Shown: in pieces, positions 1-6,159 of the stretch
Numbering within the stretch: the first letter of the stretch is position 1
Layout: the number at the start of each line of letters is the position of its first letter
NCBI GenBank assembly: GCA_938004075.1
Contig: CALKWP010000053.1
Coordinates: 1 to 6,207, forward strand
Origin: an uncultured Methanomassiliicoccales archaeon
Lineage (GTDB): Archaea > Thermoplasmatota > Thermoplasmata > SG8-5
Reading direction: 5' to 3'
DNA length: 6,207 bases
Program-made: the position numbers and the translations under genes
The notes under the pieces: model-generated
The model's database searches: none
What the model saw: only the letters and a program-made list of their open reading frames with translations
Told to the model about the DNA's origin: nothing

Positions 1-47
1 GACCACCGAGATCTACACTCTTTCCCTACACGACGCTCTTCCGATCT
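1..47 (+). other. Illumina P5/TruSeq adapter (assembly contamination)
   Basis: The first 47 bases match the 3' part of the Illumina P5/TruSeq universal adapter and end at the standard CTCTTCCGATCT junction. Real genomic sequence begins at 48. The herA frame stays open through the adapter, so an open-ended gene call would add the adapter peptide STLFPYTTLFRS to the protein. These bases should be trimmed before any analysis. Confidence 0.98.
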
Positions 48-1307
48 GAGATGATGGACATCCAGGAGAAGGTTCTGGCGGACATCACAATCATCGGATA
101 CAGGGATGAAAGAGGACTTTTGCAGATTCCCAGGGTACCATTCAAGGCTGGCGCGCAGGTCACCAGGGCAGACGATGACCTGATAATCAAGGTAATCGGC
201 ATCAAGCACAGCGAGAAGACCGGCGCCTACATCGGCATGCTGAACGGCCATGATATTCCCATTCGATTGGACATCAACGACATGGTATCGAAGCACGTCA
301 GCGTCCTGGCCAAGACCGGCGGCGGCAAGAGCTACATGACCGGCGTCCTGGTCGAGGAGCTGCTGAAGCATGAGGGCGTCACCGTCATGATAATAGACCC
401 GCACGGAGAATACACTTCACTGCGGGACCCTGGCCAGCCGTCTGAATATGCCGAGAAGTTCGGGATACGCCCGAGAGGGTACGCCGACCAGATCTGCGAG
501 TTCTCTCCAGACACGAAGACCAACAAGAATGCGAAGCCGCTGAGATTCACGCTTGCCAACCTGGAAGCCAGGGACATTCTTTCAATGACCAACGTGAAGA
601 ACGTCAGGCAGGCCCTTCCCGCGCTGAAGAAGGTCCTGGAGATGATCAAGGCCAACAAGCCATCGTTCTCGATGAAGGACATCATCCGGACATTGGAGGC
701 CCAGGAGGACGCTCAGAACGCGAACCTGATCCAGGAACTCACTTATCTGGATGAGATTAACATATTCGCGGAGCGCGGCACGAAGCTGGAGGAGCTCATC
801 AAGAAGGGAAACATGACCGTCCTCAACCTCAGGGGAACGCCCCCGGAGATTGCCGGCCTCATAGTGAACCGCGTTCTCACATCCCTTTTCGAGATGCGCA
901 AGATAAACGCGATTCCTCCGATGCTGGTTGTGACTGAAGAGGCGCACAATTACTGCCCGCAGCAGGGCACGACTGCATGCTCCAAGATAATGCGCACCAT
1001 CGCATCTGAGGGCAGGAAGTTCGGCCTCGGCCTGGTCATAATCACGCAGAGGGCCGCGAAGGTTGACAAGAACGTCCTGAGCCAGTGCGGGACCCAGATA
1101 ATCCTCAAGATAACGAACCCGCTGGACCTGAAGGCGGTGACGTCTTCCGTGGAAGGACTTACCTCCGGCACGACCGAGGACATACAGCAGCTGCCAATGG
1201 GGGTCGCCATTGTCTGCGGCGGAGGCGTGCAAGTGCCTTTGTTCATACGGATAAGGCCGAGGGAGACAAGGCACGGCGGAGAATCGGTGAAGATTATCGA
1301 GGATTGA
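48..1307 (+). CDS. herA: HerA-family bipolar DNA helicase/translocase, 5'-truncated
   Basis: HerA is a hexameric FtsK/HerA-class ATPase that pumps DNA and works with the nuclease NurA, alongside Mre11-Rad50, to resect double-strand breaks in archaea. Numbered from the ATG at 51, a Walker A motif (AKTGGGKS) lies at residues 87-94. The HerA signature IDPHGEY is at 115-121, and Walker B with its two glutamates (VVTEEAHN) is at 293-300. The block from IASEGRKFGLGLVIITQR through TNP (about 317-357) carries the sensor and candidate arginine-finger region, and the C-terminus has the usual RxxxxHGGE ending. Archaeal HerA is about 500 residues with an N-terminal HAS-barrel. Only 418 residues follow the ATG at 51, and Walker A comes early, so roughly 70-100 N-terminal residues are missing. 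The frame is open into the adapter (GAG at 48-50), so the ATG at 51 is probably an internal methionine. A HerA paralogue is possible; membership of the family is secure. Confidence 0.9.
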   Translation, partial: EMMDIQEKVLADITIIGYRDERGLLQIPRVPFKAGAQVTRADDDLIIKVIGIKHSEKTGAYIGMLNGHDIPIRLDINDMVSKHVSVLAKTGGGKSYMTGVLVEELLKHEGVTVMIIDPHGEYTSLRDPGQPSEYAEKFGIRPRGYADQICEFSPDTKTNKNAKPLRFTLANLEARDILSMTNVKNVRQALPALKKVLEMIKANKPSFSMKDIIRTLEAQEDAQNANLIQELTYLDEINIFAERGTKLEELIKKGNMTVLNLRGTPPEIAGLIVNRVLTSLFEMRKINAIPPMLVVTEEAHNYCPQQGTTACSKIMRTIASEGRKFGLGLVIITQRAAKVDKNVLSQCGTQIILKITNPLDLKAVTSSVEGLTSGTTEDIQQLPMGVAIVCGGGVQVPLFIRIRPRETRHGGESVKIIED

Positions 1308-1315
1308 TGCGGAAT

Positions 1316-1337
1316 GAGGCGGCTTGCCCCGCCTTTT
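1316..1337 (+). terminator. Hairpin plus T-run after herA
   Basis: Nine bases past the herA stop, AGGCGG (1317-1322) can pair with CCGCCT (1329-1334) across a 6-base loop. A further G-T pair at 1316/1335 is possible, and the T run spans 1334-1337. This resembles an intrinsic terminator and would separate herA from the zinc-ribbon gene. Archaeal termination relies mainly on T tracts, and this one is short, so efficiency is uncertain. Confidence 0.5.
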
Positions 1338-1476
1338 AGGGCAGGGAGGGGCAGATATTCTGCCTGCATCGCATTTCGCAGGGGGCTTCTCTCTCTAACT
1401 TCGCGTAGAATCCATGGAACCGGATTGCGAAAACATTATCTGGGGCCAAAGCGATTATCTCCTGGTGAAACCTTTG
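1338..1476. other. Intergenic region with small competing hairpins
   Basis: No convincing gene is seen between the herA terminator and the zinc-ribbon start. GGCAGA (1350-1355) and TCTGCC (1359-1364) form a short perfect hairpin. CCTGC at 1363-1367 can also pair either with GCAGG at 1341-1345 or with GCAGG at 1378-1382. These stems are short and may be chance. No clear TATA box was recognised. An upstream in-frame ATG at 1414 could extend the next gene by 21 residues, but it has no ribosome binding site. Confidence 0.4.
1464..1468 (+). promoter_or_regulatory. Ribosome binding site GGTGA that decides the zinc-ribbon start
   Basis: GGTGA is complementary to the UCACC of the archaeal 16S rRNA 3' end and sits 8 bases before the ATG at 1477. 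No comparable site precedes the in-frame ATG at 1414, so it supports the shorter protein. Confidence 0.6.
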
Positions 1477-1656
1477 ATGGAATATGAATTCAAATGCGGG
1501 AAATGCGGGAAGAAGGCAATTGGGGAGTCCGCCCCGAAATGCTGCGGCCATAAAATGGAGAAGATTCCGATGGATGCCTGCACCCAGGCTTTCGGCGCGG
1601 AGAACTCCAGGACAATGGACGGGGACGAGCCCTGCGACGATTCTAGAGGCGGTTAA
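1477..1656 (+). CDS. Small zinc-ribbon protein, function unknown
   Basis: This encodes a 59-residue soluble protein. An N-terminal CxxC (Cys7, Cys10) and a CC pair (Cys22, Cys23) sit in a rubredoxin/zinc-ribbon-like layout (FKCGKCGKK ... PKCCGHKMEKI), suggesting a structural zinc site. Two more cysteines, Cys35 and Cys53, lie in an acidic tail (DACTQAFGAENSR, then DGDEPCDD). The tail reads like a conserved motif of short archaeal proteins rather than a random end, but I do not recognise a named family. The start at 1477 is chosen because MEYEFKCGKCG begins naturally at the ribbon and a GGTGA site lies 8 bases upstream. An in-frame ATG at 1414 would add 21 unremarkable residues. The stop overlaps the stop of the convergent MATE gene. 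The role is unknown; metal binding is inferred from the cysteines. Confidence 0.7.
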   Translation: MEYEFKCGKCGKKAIGESAPKCCGHKMEKIPMDACTQAFGAENSRTMDGDEPCDDSRGG

Positions 1657-3047
1657 ACGGTAATCGGCTGTGCTTCGGCCCTCAGCTTTCGTATGTAAGA
1701 CCTTGCCCACAGATAGGAGACGCTCGAGCCGGTGATGTTGGCGATGACCAGTCCCCACCAGACTCCGTCAAGGCCCATTTCCAGGACAACTGCCAGCAGA
1801 ACAGCGATTGTTGGCGTGAGTATTATGGTTCGAAGGATGGTCACGGCGAGTGAATATGTGCCTTTGCCGGTTCCCTGGAACATCGAGCCGGACAGCATGC
1901 CGAGAGCGACGCCCGGAAGGAAGAGCCACGTTATCCTGAAGTACCGGACCAGGTCGGGAGCCAGATGCGCGGCGCCGCTGGAACTTGTGAATGAAGCGGT
2001 AATCGGAACTGCAAGGAAGAATATGAACGCCGCAACAGACAGCTCAATCGCCAGACCAATCTTTATTGCATAATTGAGCGCGACATCCATCCTCTGATAA
2101 TCGCGCATGCCGTACGCGGCCCCGCAGACCGATACGACAGCGGTGGAAATGCCCATCAACGGGAGAATTCCGAACGTGGATATTCTCCATCCGGTGGTGA
2201 GTATCGCAACCCCGTCCGTCCCGCCGATGCTGACGATGATGAGGTTCATGATGAGCATGTTGATGGACATCGTGAGCTGCTGGAAGGACGTTGGCAAACC
2301 GACCCTGAAGATGTCGACAGTGACTTTCTTATCATATTTGAACTTCTTGAAGTTGAAGCTCACGAACGTGGCTTTCTTGAAAAAAAGCCAGTATGCGAGA
2401 AGAGCGGATGATATTGATATCGAAATAAGAGTCGCCCATGCCGCGCCGGCAACGCCCAGGCCCATCGTGTATATCATTATCGGGTCCAGTATGATGTTGG
2501 CTATGCCGCCGACCATCATCGCCATCATGGCGCGCTTCGCATCCCCCTCGCCCCATAAGAGGGAATTGGCGATGTTGGAGAAGAAGATGATTATCGTTCC
2601 GGAGAACAATATCTGGCTGTAGGATACGGTATCCTCCAGCACAGCGCCCGCGCCCATGGCATTGAACATTGGCCTGGCAAGGAATAAGAGAGGGAGGGTG
2701 AGCGATACCGAGATGATAATCATGAAAATCATCGTGTGCGTCGCGACCGAGTCCGCGCCGGCCTTATCCTTCGCCCCGATGCGCCTGGATATGGCCGAGC
2801 CACCGCCCATGCCGATGCCTGACGAAAGGGCCATGACCATGAAGAAGAATGGGAAGAAGAACCCCACGGCGGAAAGGGCATCGGCGCCAAGCCCGGACAC
2901 CCAGAATGCGTCCACCAGGTTGTACATCGTCTGGACGGACATCGCAATTATCATTGGCCATGCAAGTTTCATTATCGCTTTTTTGGGGTCCCCGGTGAGA
3001 GTTTTCACGCCGAGATGGCTGCCGCGGCCGCCTTCCATATCGCTCAT
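1653..3047 (-). CDS. MATE-family multidrug/cation antiporter
   Basis: This is an integral membrane pump of the MATE family, which exports drugs or metabolites in exchange for Na+ or H+. The 464 residues match the usual MATE length of about 450-480 and contain about twelve hydrophobic segments in two six-helix lobes. The N-terminus has the typical opening: a GDPKKAIMKLAWP segment at 19-31, then TM1 with YNLVDAFWVSGLG (42-54), where Asp46 is the acidic residue usually found in TM1. N-lobe signatures include SRRIGAKD (87-94) and DPIMIYTMGLGVAGAAWAT (188-206). The C-lobe, after the charged linker near 225-245, has FRVGLPTSFQQ (247-257) and the MFQGTGKG turn (389-396). The first ATG at 3047 is preferred because a TATA-like box lies about 26 bp upstream and there is no ribosome binding site, fitting a leaderless message; a second ATG lies at codon 4. 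The substrate cannot be read from sequence. The gene is intact. Confidence 0.93.
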   Translation of the reverse strand: MSDMEGGRGSHLGVKTLTGDPKKAIMKLAWPMIIAMSVQTMYNLVDAFWVSGLGADALSAVGFFFPFFFMVMALSSGIGMGGGSAISRRIGAKDKAGADSVATHTMIFMIIISVSLTLPLLFLARPMFNAMGAGAVLEDTVSYSQILFSGTIIIFFSNIANSLLWGEGDAKRAMMAMMVGGIANIILDPIMIYTMGLGVAGAAWATLISISISSALLAYWLFFKKATFVSFNFKKFKYDKKVTVDIFRVGLPTSFQQLTMSINMLIMNLIIVSIGGTDGVAILTTGWRISTFGILPLMGISTAVVSVCGAAYGMRDYQRMDVALNYAIKIGLAIELSVAAFIFFLAVPITASFTSSSGAAHLAPDLVRYFRITWLFLPGVALGMLSGSMFQGTGKGTYSLAVTILRTIILTPTIAVLLAVVLEMGLDGVWWGLVIANITGSSVSYLWARSYIRKLRAEAQPITV

Positions 3048-3072
3048 TTCAGCTGGGTGATTCCCTTCTTTT

Positions 3073-3080
3073 GTATAAAG
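3073..3080 (-). promoter_or_regulatory. TATA-like box for the MATE gene, possibly shared
   Basis: On the minus strand this reads CTTTATAC, close to the archaeal TTTATA box. Its centre is about 26-30 bases before the MATE ATG at 3047, so transcription would start at or within a few bases of the start codon and the message would be leaderless. On the plus strand the same bases read GTATAAAG and could drive the ATPase gene with a leader of about 35-40 bases. This is a positional and motif prediction only. Confidence 0.5.
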
Positions 3081-3140
3081 TGTGTGCCGGAACTCAATTT
3101 TCCCAAAGCCTTTTACCCGGAAACGGGATGTTGGTGCCTG

Positions 3141-6080
3141 ATGGAAGAAAACGCGTTGCGAACACCTGATTTTATCGGCCGCCTGAATGAGCTGGATAAC
3201 CTGAGAAAGGCAATGGAGAATGCCGCAGCGGGAGCCGGTTCAACCCACATAGTATCCGGGGAAGCGGGCATCGGGAAGACCAGACTAGTGAATGAATTGA
3301 TACTGATTGCCGAGGAAGCAGGTGCGTTGGTTGTCAAGGGATGGTGCCTTCCCGATTGTCTGGAGCCTCTGATGCCAGTCAAGGAAGCCTTCAGAAGCGC
3401 GGGAATGCATGAACTCGTTGCCGGAACGCCTCCACCCAGATTGCTCTCGGCATATCTTCTAAACGATACGGGCATGCTTTTTGCCCGGGTGGAGAGGAAC
3501 AAGAGCGAGATGGACCCGGACATATTTGCAGCCATGCTGAAAGCCGTTTCAAGCTTTGTGGCGGATTCGCTCGGGATGATGGGAAAATCAGGTATAAAGA
3601 ACGAGTTAAGCTCGATAAGTCATTCTGGATACCGCATCCTGGTTAAGTCAAAGGGATTGCTCTCCCTGGCAGTGGTTCTCGAGGGAATGGAGGATGAGTT
3701 TCTCATCGAGGACATGAATCGCATATTGGCGGAAGCCGAACAACGGGTGAAACCCGATACAATTGACTTCTCTGGCCACGGATGGCTTGACATCAGGCTC
3801 TCAAAGCTCATCACATCAGCCAAGTATGACGGGGAATTCGTCGTTGACGACCCAAGATTAAGGCAAGAAAACTTCTACGATAACATTCTGATGGGGCTCC
3901 AGAGGGCATCTCAGTCGAAGCTCGTCGTTCTTTTTTTGGACGACCTTCAATGGGCTGACCCGACAACATTGGGCCTAGTCCATTACCTGGCAAGGAACAC
4001 CAGGGAAAACAGCATTTTTATTCTCGGCACCTATCGTCCGGAAGATGTGATGCCACAGAAGGATGGCACCCCGCATATACTTGAGACATCCTTGCAGAAC
4101 ATGAGCAGGGAATCGCTCTTCACGGATACGCGTCTCAGCCGGCTTGGGCCTCATGACACGCGCAGAATCGTCCATGCCGCATTGGACTCGAACGCTGCGC
4201 TACCTCCAGAGATGTATGTGCGCATACATTGCGAGACAGAGGGAAATCCATTCTTCATTCTGGAGGTGCTCCGGTTGCTTGTGGACGAGGGATTCGTCAG
4301 GATGGATGGGGGCACATGGGCATTGGTGAGACCTCTTGATGAACTAAACCTTCCCACAAAGATACTAGATGTTGTCAAGAGAAGGTTGAATCGACTGCTA
4401 AAAGCCCAGTATGAGATTCTTGAGTGCGCCAGCGTTGTGGGCGAGAGATTCGGCAGCGACGTTGTCGAGCTTTCCCTGGAAATGAATAGGATTTCGCTTC
4501 TTAAGAACCTGAACGAGATTGAGAAAGTCCACAGGTTGATACACTCCGGGAATTCCAAGTACCGCTTCGACCATTGCAAGATCAGGGATGTCCTTTACGG
4601 GAATATATCCGGCGACCTCAGAGATGAGTATCATCGCATGGTGGCGATGAGCTACGAGCAACTGTTCAAGGGCAGGGAGGCGGAAATCTCCGGAGAACTG
4701 GCTCATCACTATCTGGAATGCAGGGACCCCAGAGCCGAAAAATACCTGATAATTGCCGGAGACAATGCAAGGGAAAGCTATGCAAACGAGGAGGCCATAA
4801 AATTTTATGAGGACGCGCTCGGCTTGGTGAAAGACAACGGAGCAAGATGCGGAATCATGGAGCATCTGGGTTCGTTATACGGCATCATCGGGGACTGCGA
4901 GAGATCCATCCAGAGATTCAACGAAGCCATGGTACTGACTGACGAACCGTTGACAAAAGCCAACATACAGAAAAACATCTCTCGCACCCTGGAAAGGCAC
5001 AGCGAATACGAGCGGGGCATTGCCGCGGCCAGGACCGGTTTGGAGATGCTTGGGGATGCTGAAGCCCCTGTCAGGAATGAGCTTTACGGGGCGATATCAT
5101 GGTGTCACATCAGGCTGGGAGAGTATGCTGAAGCCCTGGAATTGCAGGAGAGATCTATCCTCGCAGCCAGAAAACTCGGTTATGAAAAAGAGATGGCCGA
5201 TGGGTATCATCTCACTGGCATAATCTGGTGGTTCAAAGGCAATTATGATAAAGCTTTGGAAAACTACGAGAAGGCGCTGGCCATACAAAGGAAAATTGGC
5301 GATGACCGCAGAAAGGAGAACACGCTGAACAATATCGGCGTAATTTACATGGAGACTGGCCGCCTGGATGAGGCATTGGAATATTTCAAGGAAGGCCTTG
5401 AGTATGAGGAGATGGTCGGCGACAAGAACGGCATTGCCAGCACTTTGGACAACATTGGAAATCTTTTGCATTCCAAGGGAGACCTCGATAATGCCATGGA
5501 GCACCAGTTAAGAGGGCTTGAACTCTACAAGATGATAGGGGACAAGAACGGAATCGCATGGTCCTTGAGCAGCCTGGGTTATCTGTATCCGGACCTTGGC
5601 CAGCCAGAGAAAGGCATCGAATCGTTCCTCCAGAGCGCGGAGATATGCAAGGAGATTGGCGACCAGCACATTTTGACTTATGATTATTATGGCCTTGCCG
5701 ACAAGTACGCCGAGATGGGGGAACTGGAAAAGGCCATGAGATATGTTGACATGGCAATGGAGCTGGCGAAAGAGTTGGGGGCCATGAGGGAACAGGGCGC
5801 TGCGACATATGTTCGTGGCATAATAGAGAGAAACAGCGGCCGGTTCGATGATGCGATGCAAACTTTTGACACGGCAAGGGGAATGCTGATTGAGGTCGGG
5901 GACACCTATCTGGAAGCCGCGATTGATTACGATGCTGGAATATGCCTTGGGAAGATGGGCGAGAAAGAGAGAGCGAACGAGATGCTCCGAAGCTCAAGAG
6001 TTCATTTCGAGAAGACCGGGATGAAGCGCTGGCTGGCAAAGGTGGACAGGGCGCTGGCTGAAATTGCTAATCAAAGATGA
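3141..6080 (+). CDS. Large STAND/AAA_16-type ATPase with inserted sensor-like domain and C-terminal TPR array
   Basis: This is a 979-residue, apparently cytosolic protein with no signal peptide or membrane segment. A nucleotide-binding module opens with FIGRLNEL (11-18), the usual AAA_16 lead-in, then Walker A (GEAGIGKT, 40-47). Walker B comes late (VLFLDDLQWAD, 263-273). A sensor-like GTYRPED is at 296-302 and a GNPFF motif at 368-372, and a likely winged-helix region spans about 400-490 (RFDHCKIRDVLY, 475-486). About ten TPR-like units follow from about 515 to 970, with a clear 40-residue period after 690. The 220 residues between Walker A and B exceed the usual 80-110. Residues about 105-205 look like a separate alpha/beta sensor domain. 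No catalytic or DNA-binding effector is visible. Proteins of this layout act as ATP-driven signalling switches or scaffolds, which is inference here. The ATG at 3141 is chosen over 3015, which would overlap the MATE gene and add an unrelated 42-residue leader. GGTG at 3133-3136 precedes it with a short 4-base gap. Confidence 0.88.
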   Translation: MEENALRTPDFIGRLNELDNLRKAMENAAAGAGSTHIVSGEAGIGKTRLVNELILIAEEAGALVVKGWCLPDCLEPLMPVKEAFRSAGMHELVAGTPPPRLLSAYLLNDTGMLFARVERNKSEMDPDIFAAMLKAVSSFVADSLGMMGKSGIKNELSSISHSGYRILVKSKGLLSLAVVLEGMEDEFLIEDMNRILAEAEQRVKPDTIDFSGHGWLDIRLSKLITSAKYDGEFVVDDPRLRQENFYDNILMGLQRASQSKLVVLFLDDLQWADPTTLGLVHYLARNTRENSIFILGTYRPEDVMPQKDGTPHILETSLQNMSRESLFTDTRLSRLGPHDTRRIVHAALDSNAALPPEMYVRIHCETEGNPFFILEVLRLLVDEGFVRMDGGTWALVRPLDELNLPTKILDVVKRRLNRLLKAQYEILECASVVGERFGSDVVELSLEMNRISLLKNLNEIEKVHRLIHSGNSKYRFDHCKIRDVLYGNISGDLRDEYHRMVAMSYEQLFKGREAEISGELAHHYLECRDPRAEKYLIIAGDNARESYANEEAIKFYEDALGLVKDNGARCGIMEHLGSLYGIIGDCERSIQRFNEAMVLTDEPLTKANIQKNISRTLERHSEYERGIAAARTGLEMLGDAEAPVRNELYGAISWCHIRLGEYAEALELQERSILAARKLGYEKEMADGYHLTGIIWWFKGNYDKALENYEKALAIQRKIGDDRRKENTLNNIGVIYMETGRLDEALEYFKEGLEYEEMVGDKNGIASTLDNIGNLLHSKGDLDNAMEHQLRGLELYKMIGDKNGIAWSLSSLGYLYPDLGQPEKGIESFLQSAEICKEIGDQHILTYDYYGLADKYAEMGELEKAMRYVDMAMELAKELGAMREQGAATYVRGIIERNSGRFDDAMQTFDTARGMLIEVGDTYLEAAIDYDAGICLGKMGEKERANEMLRSSRVHFEKTGMKRWLAKVDRALAEIANQR
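5208..6050 (+). repeat. Degenerate ~120-bp coding repeats (TPR units)
   Basis: Within the ATPase gene, residues about 690-970 repeat every 40 codons. Successive units share an N/G-rich helix start (TLNNIGVIYMETG, TLDNIGNLLHSKG, SLSSLGYLYPDLG), a second helix beginning with an acidic turn plus xxA, and an ending near GD. The peptide GDKNGIA occurs twice exactly 120 bp apart (5418 and 5538), and its codons differ only at third positions. These are diverged TPR repeats, not recent DNA duplications. Confidence 0.8.
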
Positions 6081-6159
6081 ACCAGCCTGTAGAATGGGAC
6101 GTAAACCGTCGGTTCGAAGCCCAATTTCCTGGCCATGTTGAACGAGCCGGTGTTCTCCA
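6071..6159 (-). CDS. C-terminal fragment of a probable GNAT N-acetyltransferase
   Basis: Only the last 28 codons and the TGA stop (complement of 6071-6073) are present; the rest lies beyond the contig. The readable peptide begins ENTGSFNMARKLGFEP, which fits the acetyl-CoA-binding end of GNAT acetyltransferases, where N-x-x-S is followed by a helix and a (K/R)-L-G-F-E strand. It ends VPFYRLVHL. The substrate cannot be told from so little. The stop lies inside the final codons of the convergent ATPase gene, an overlap of 10 bases. In the same frame the adapter reads EIYTLSLHDALPI, so an untrimmed gene call would carry that false N-terminus. Too short to name with certainty. Confidence 0.6.

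Noticed and set aside
582..1274. 230-codon open frame on the minus strand inside herA.
   Set aside because: Antisense shadow of a strongly conserved helicase gene; the product is rich in Arg, His and Leu with no recognisable domain.
1414..1476. Upstream start for the zinc-ribbon protein.
   Set aside because: No ribosome binding site precedes 1414 and the added residues lack motifs. It remains possible if the message is leaderless.
1336..1758. 140-codon minus-strand frame across the zinc-ribbon gene.
   Set aside because: It overlaps both the zinc-ribbon gene and the MATE end, with no domain and no start signal. The plus-strand reading has clear cysteine motifs.
2107..2622. 171-codon open frame on the plus strand opposite the MATE gene.
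   Set aside because: It mirrors the MATE transmembrane codons, and its low-complexity hydrophobic composition follows from the other strand.
3015..3140. Longer ATPase start at 3015.
   Set aside because: It would overlap the 5' end of the divergent MATE gene and cross its promoter. The extra 42 residues have no family likeness, while the FIGR box begins just after 3141.
5208..6050. Regular repeats that might be a CRISPR array or minisatellite.
   Set aside because: The 120-bp period is degenerate at DNA level and conserved at protein level, as expected for TPR units. No identical short repeats with unique spacers occur.
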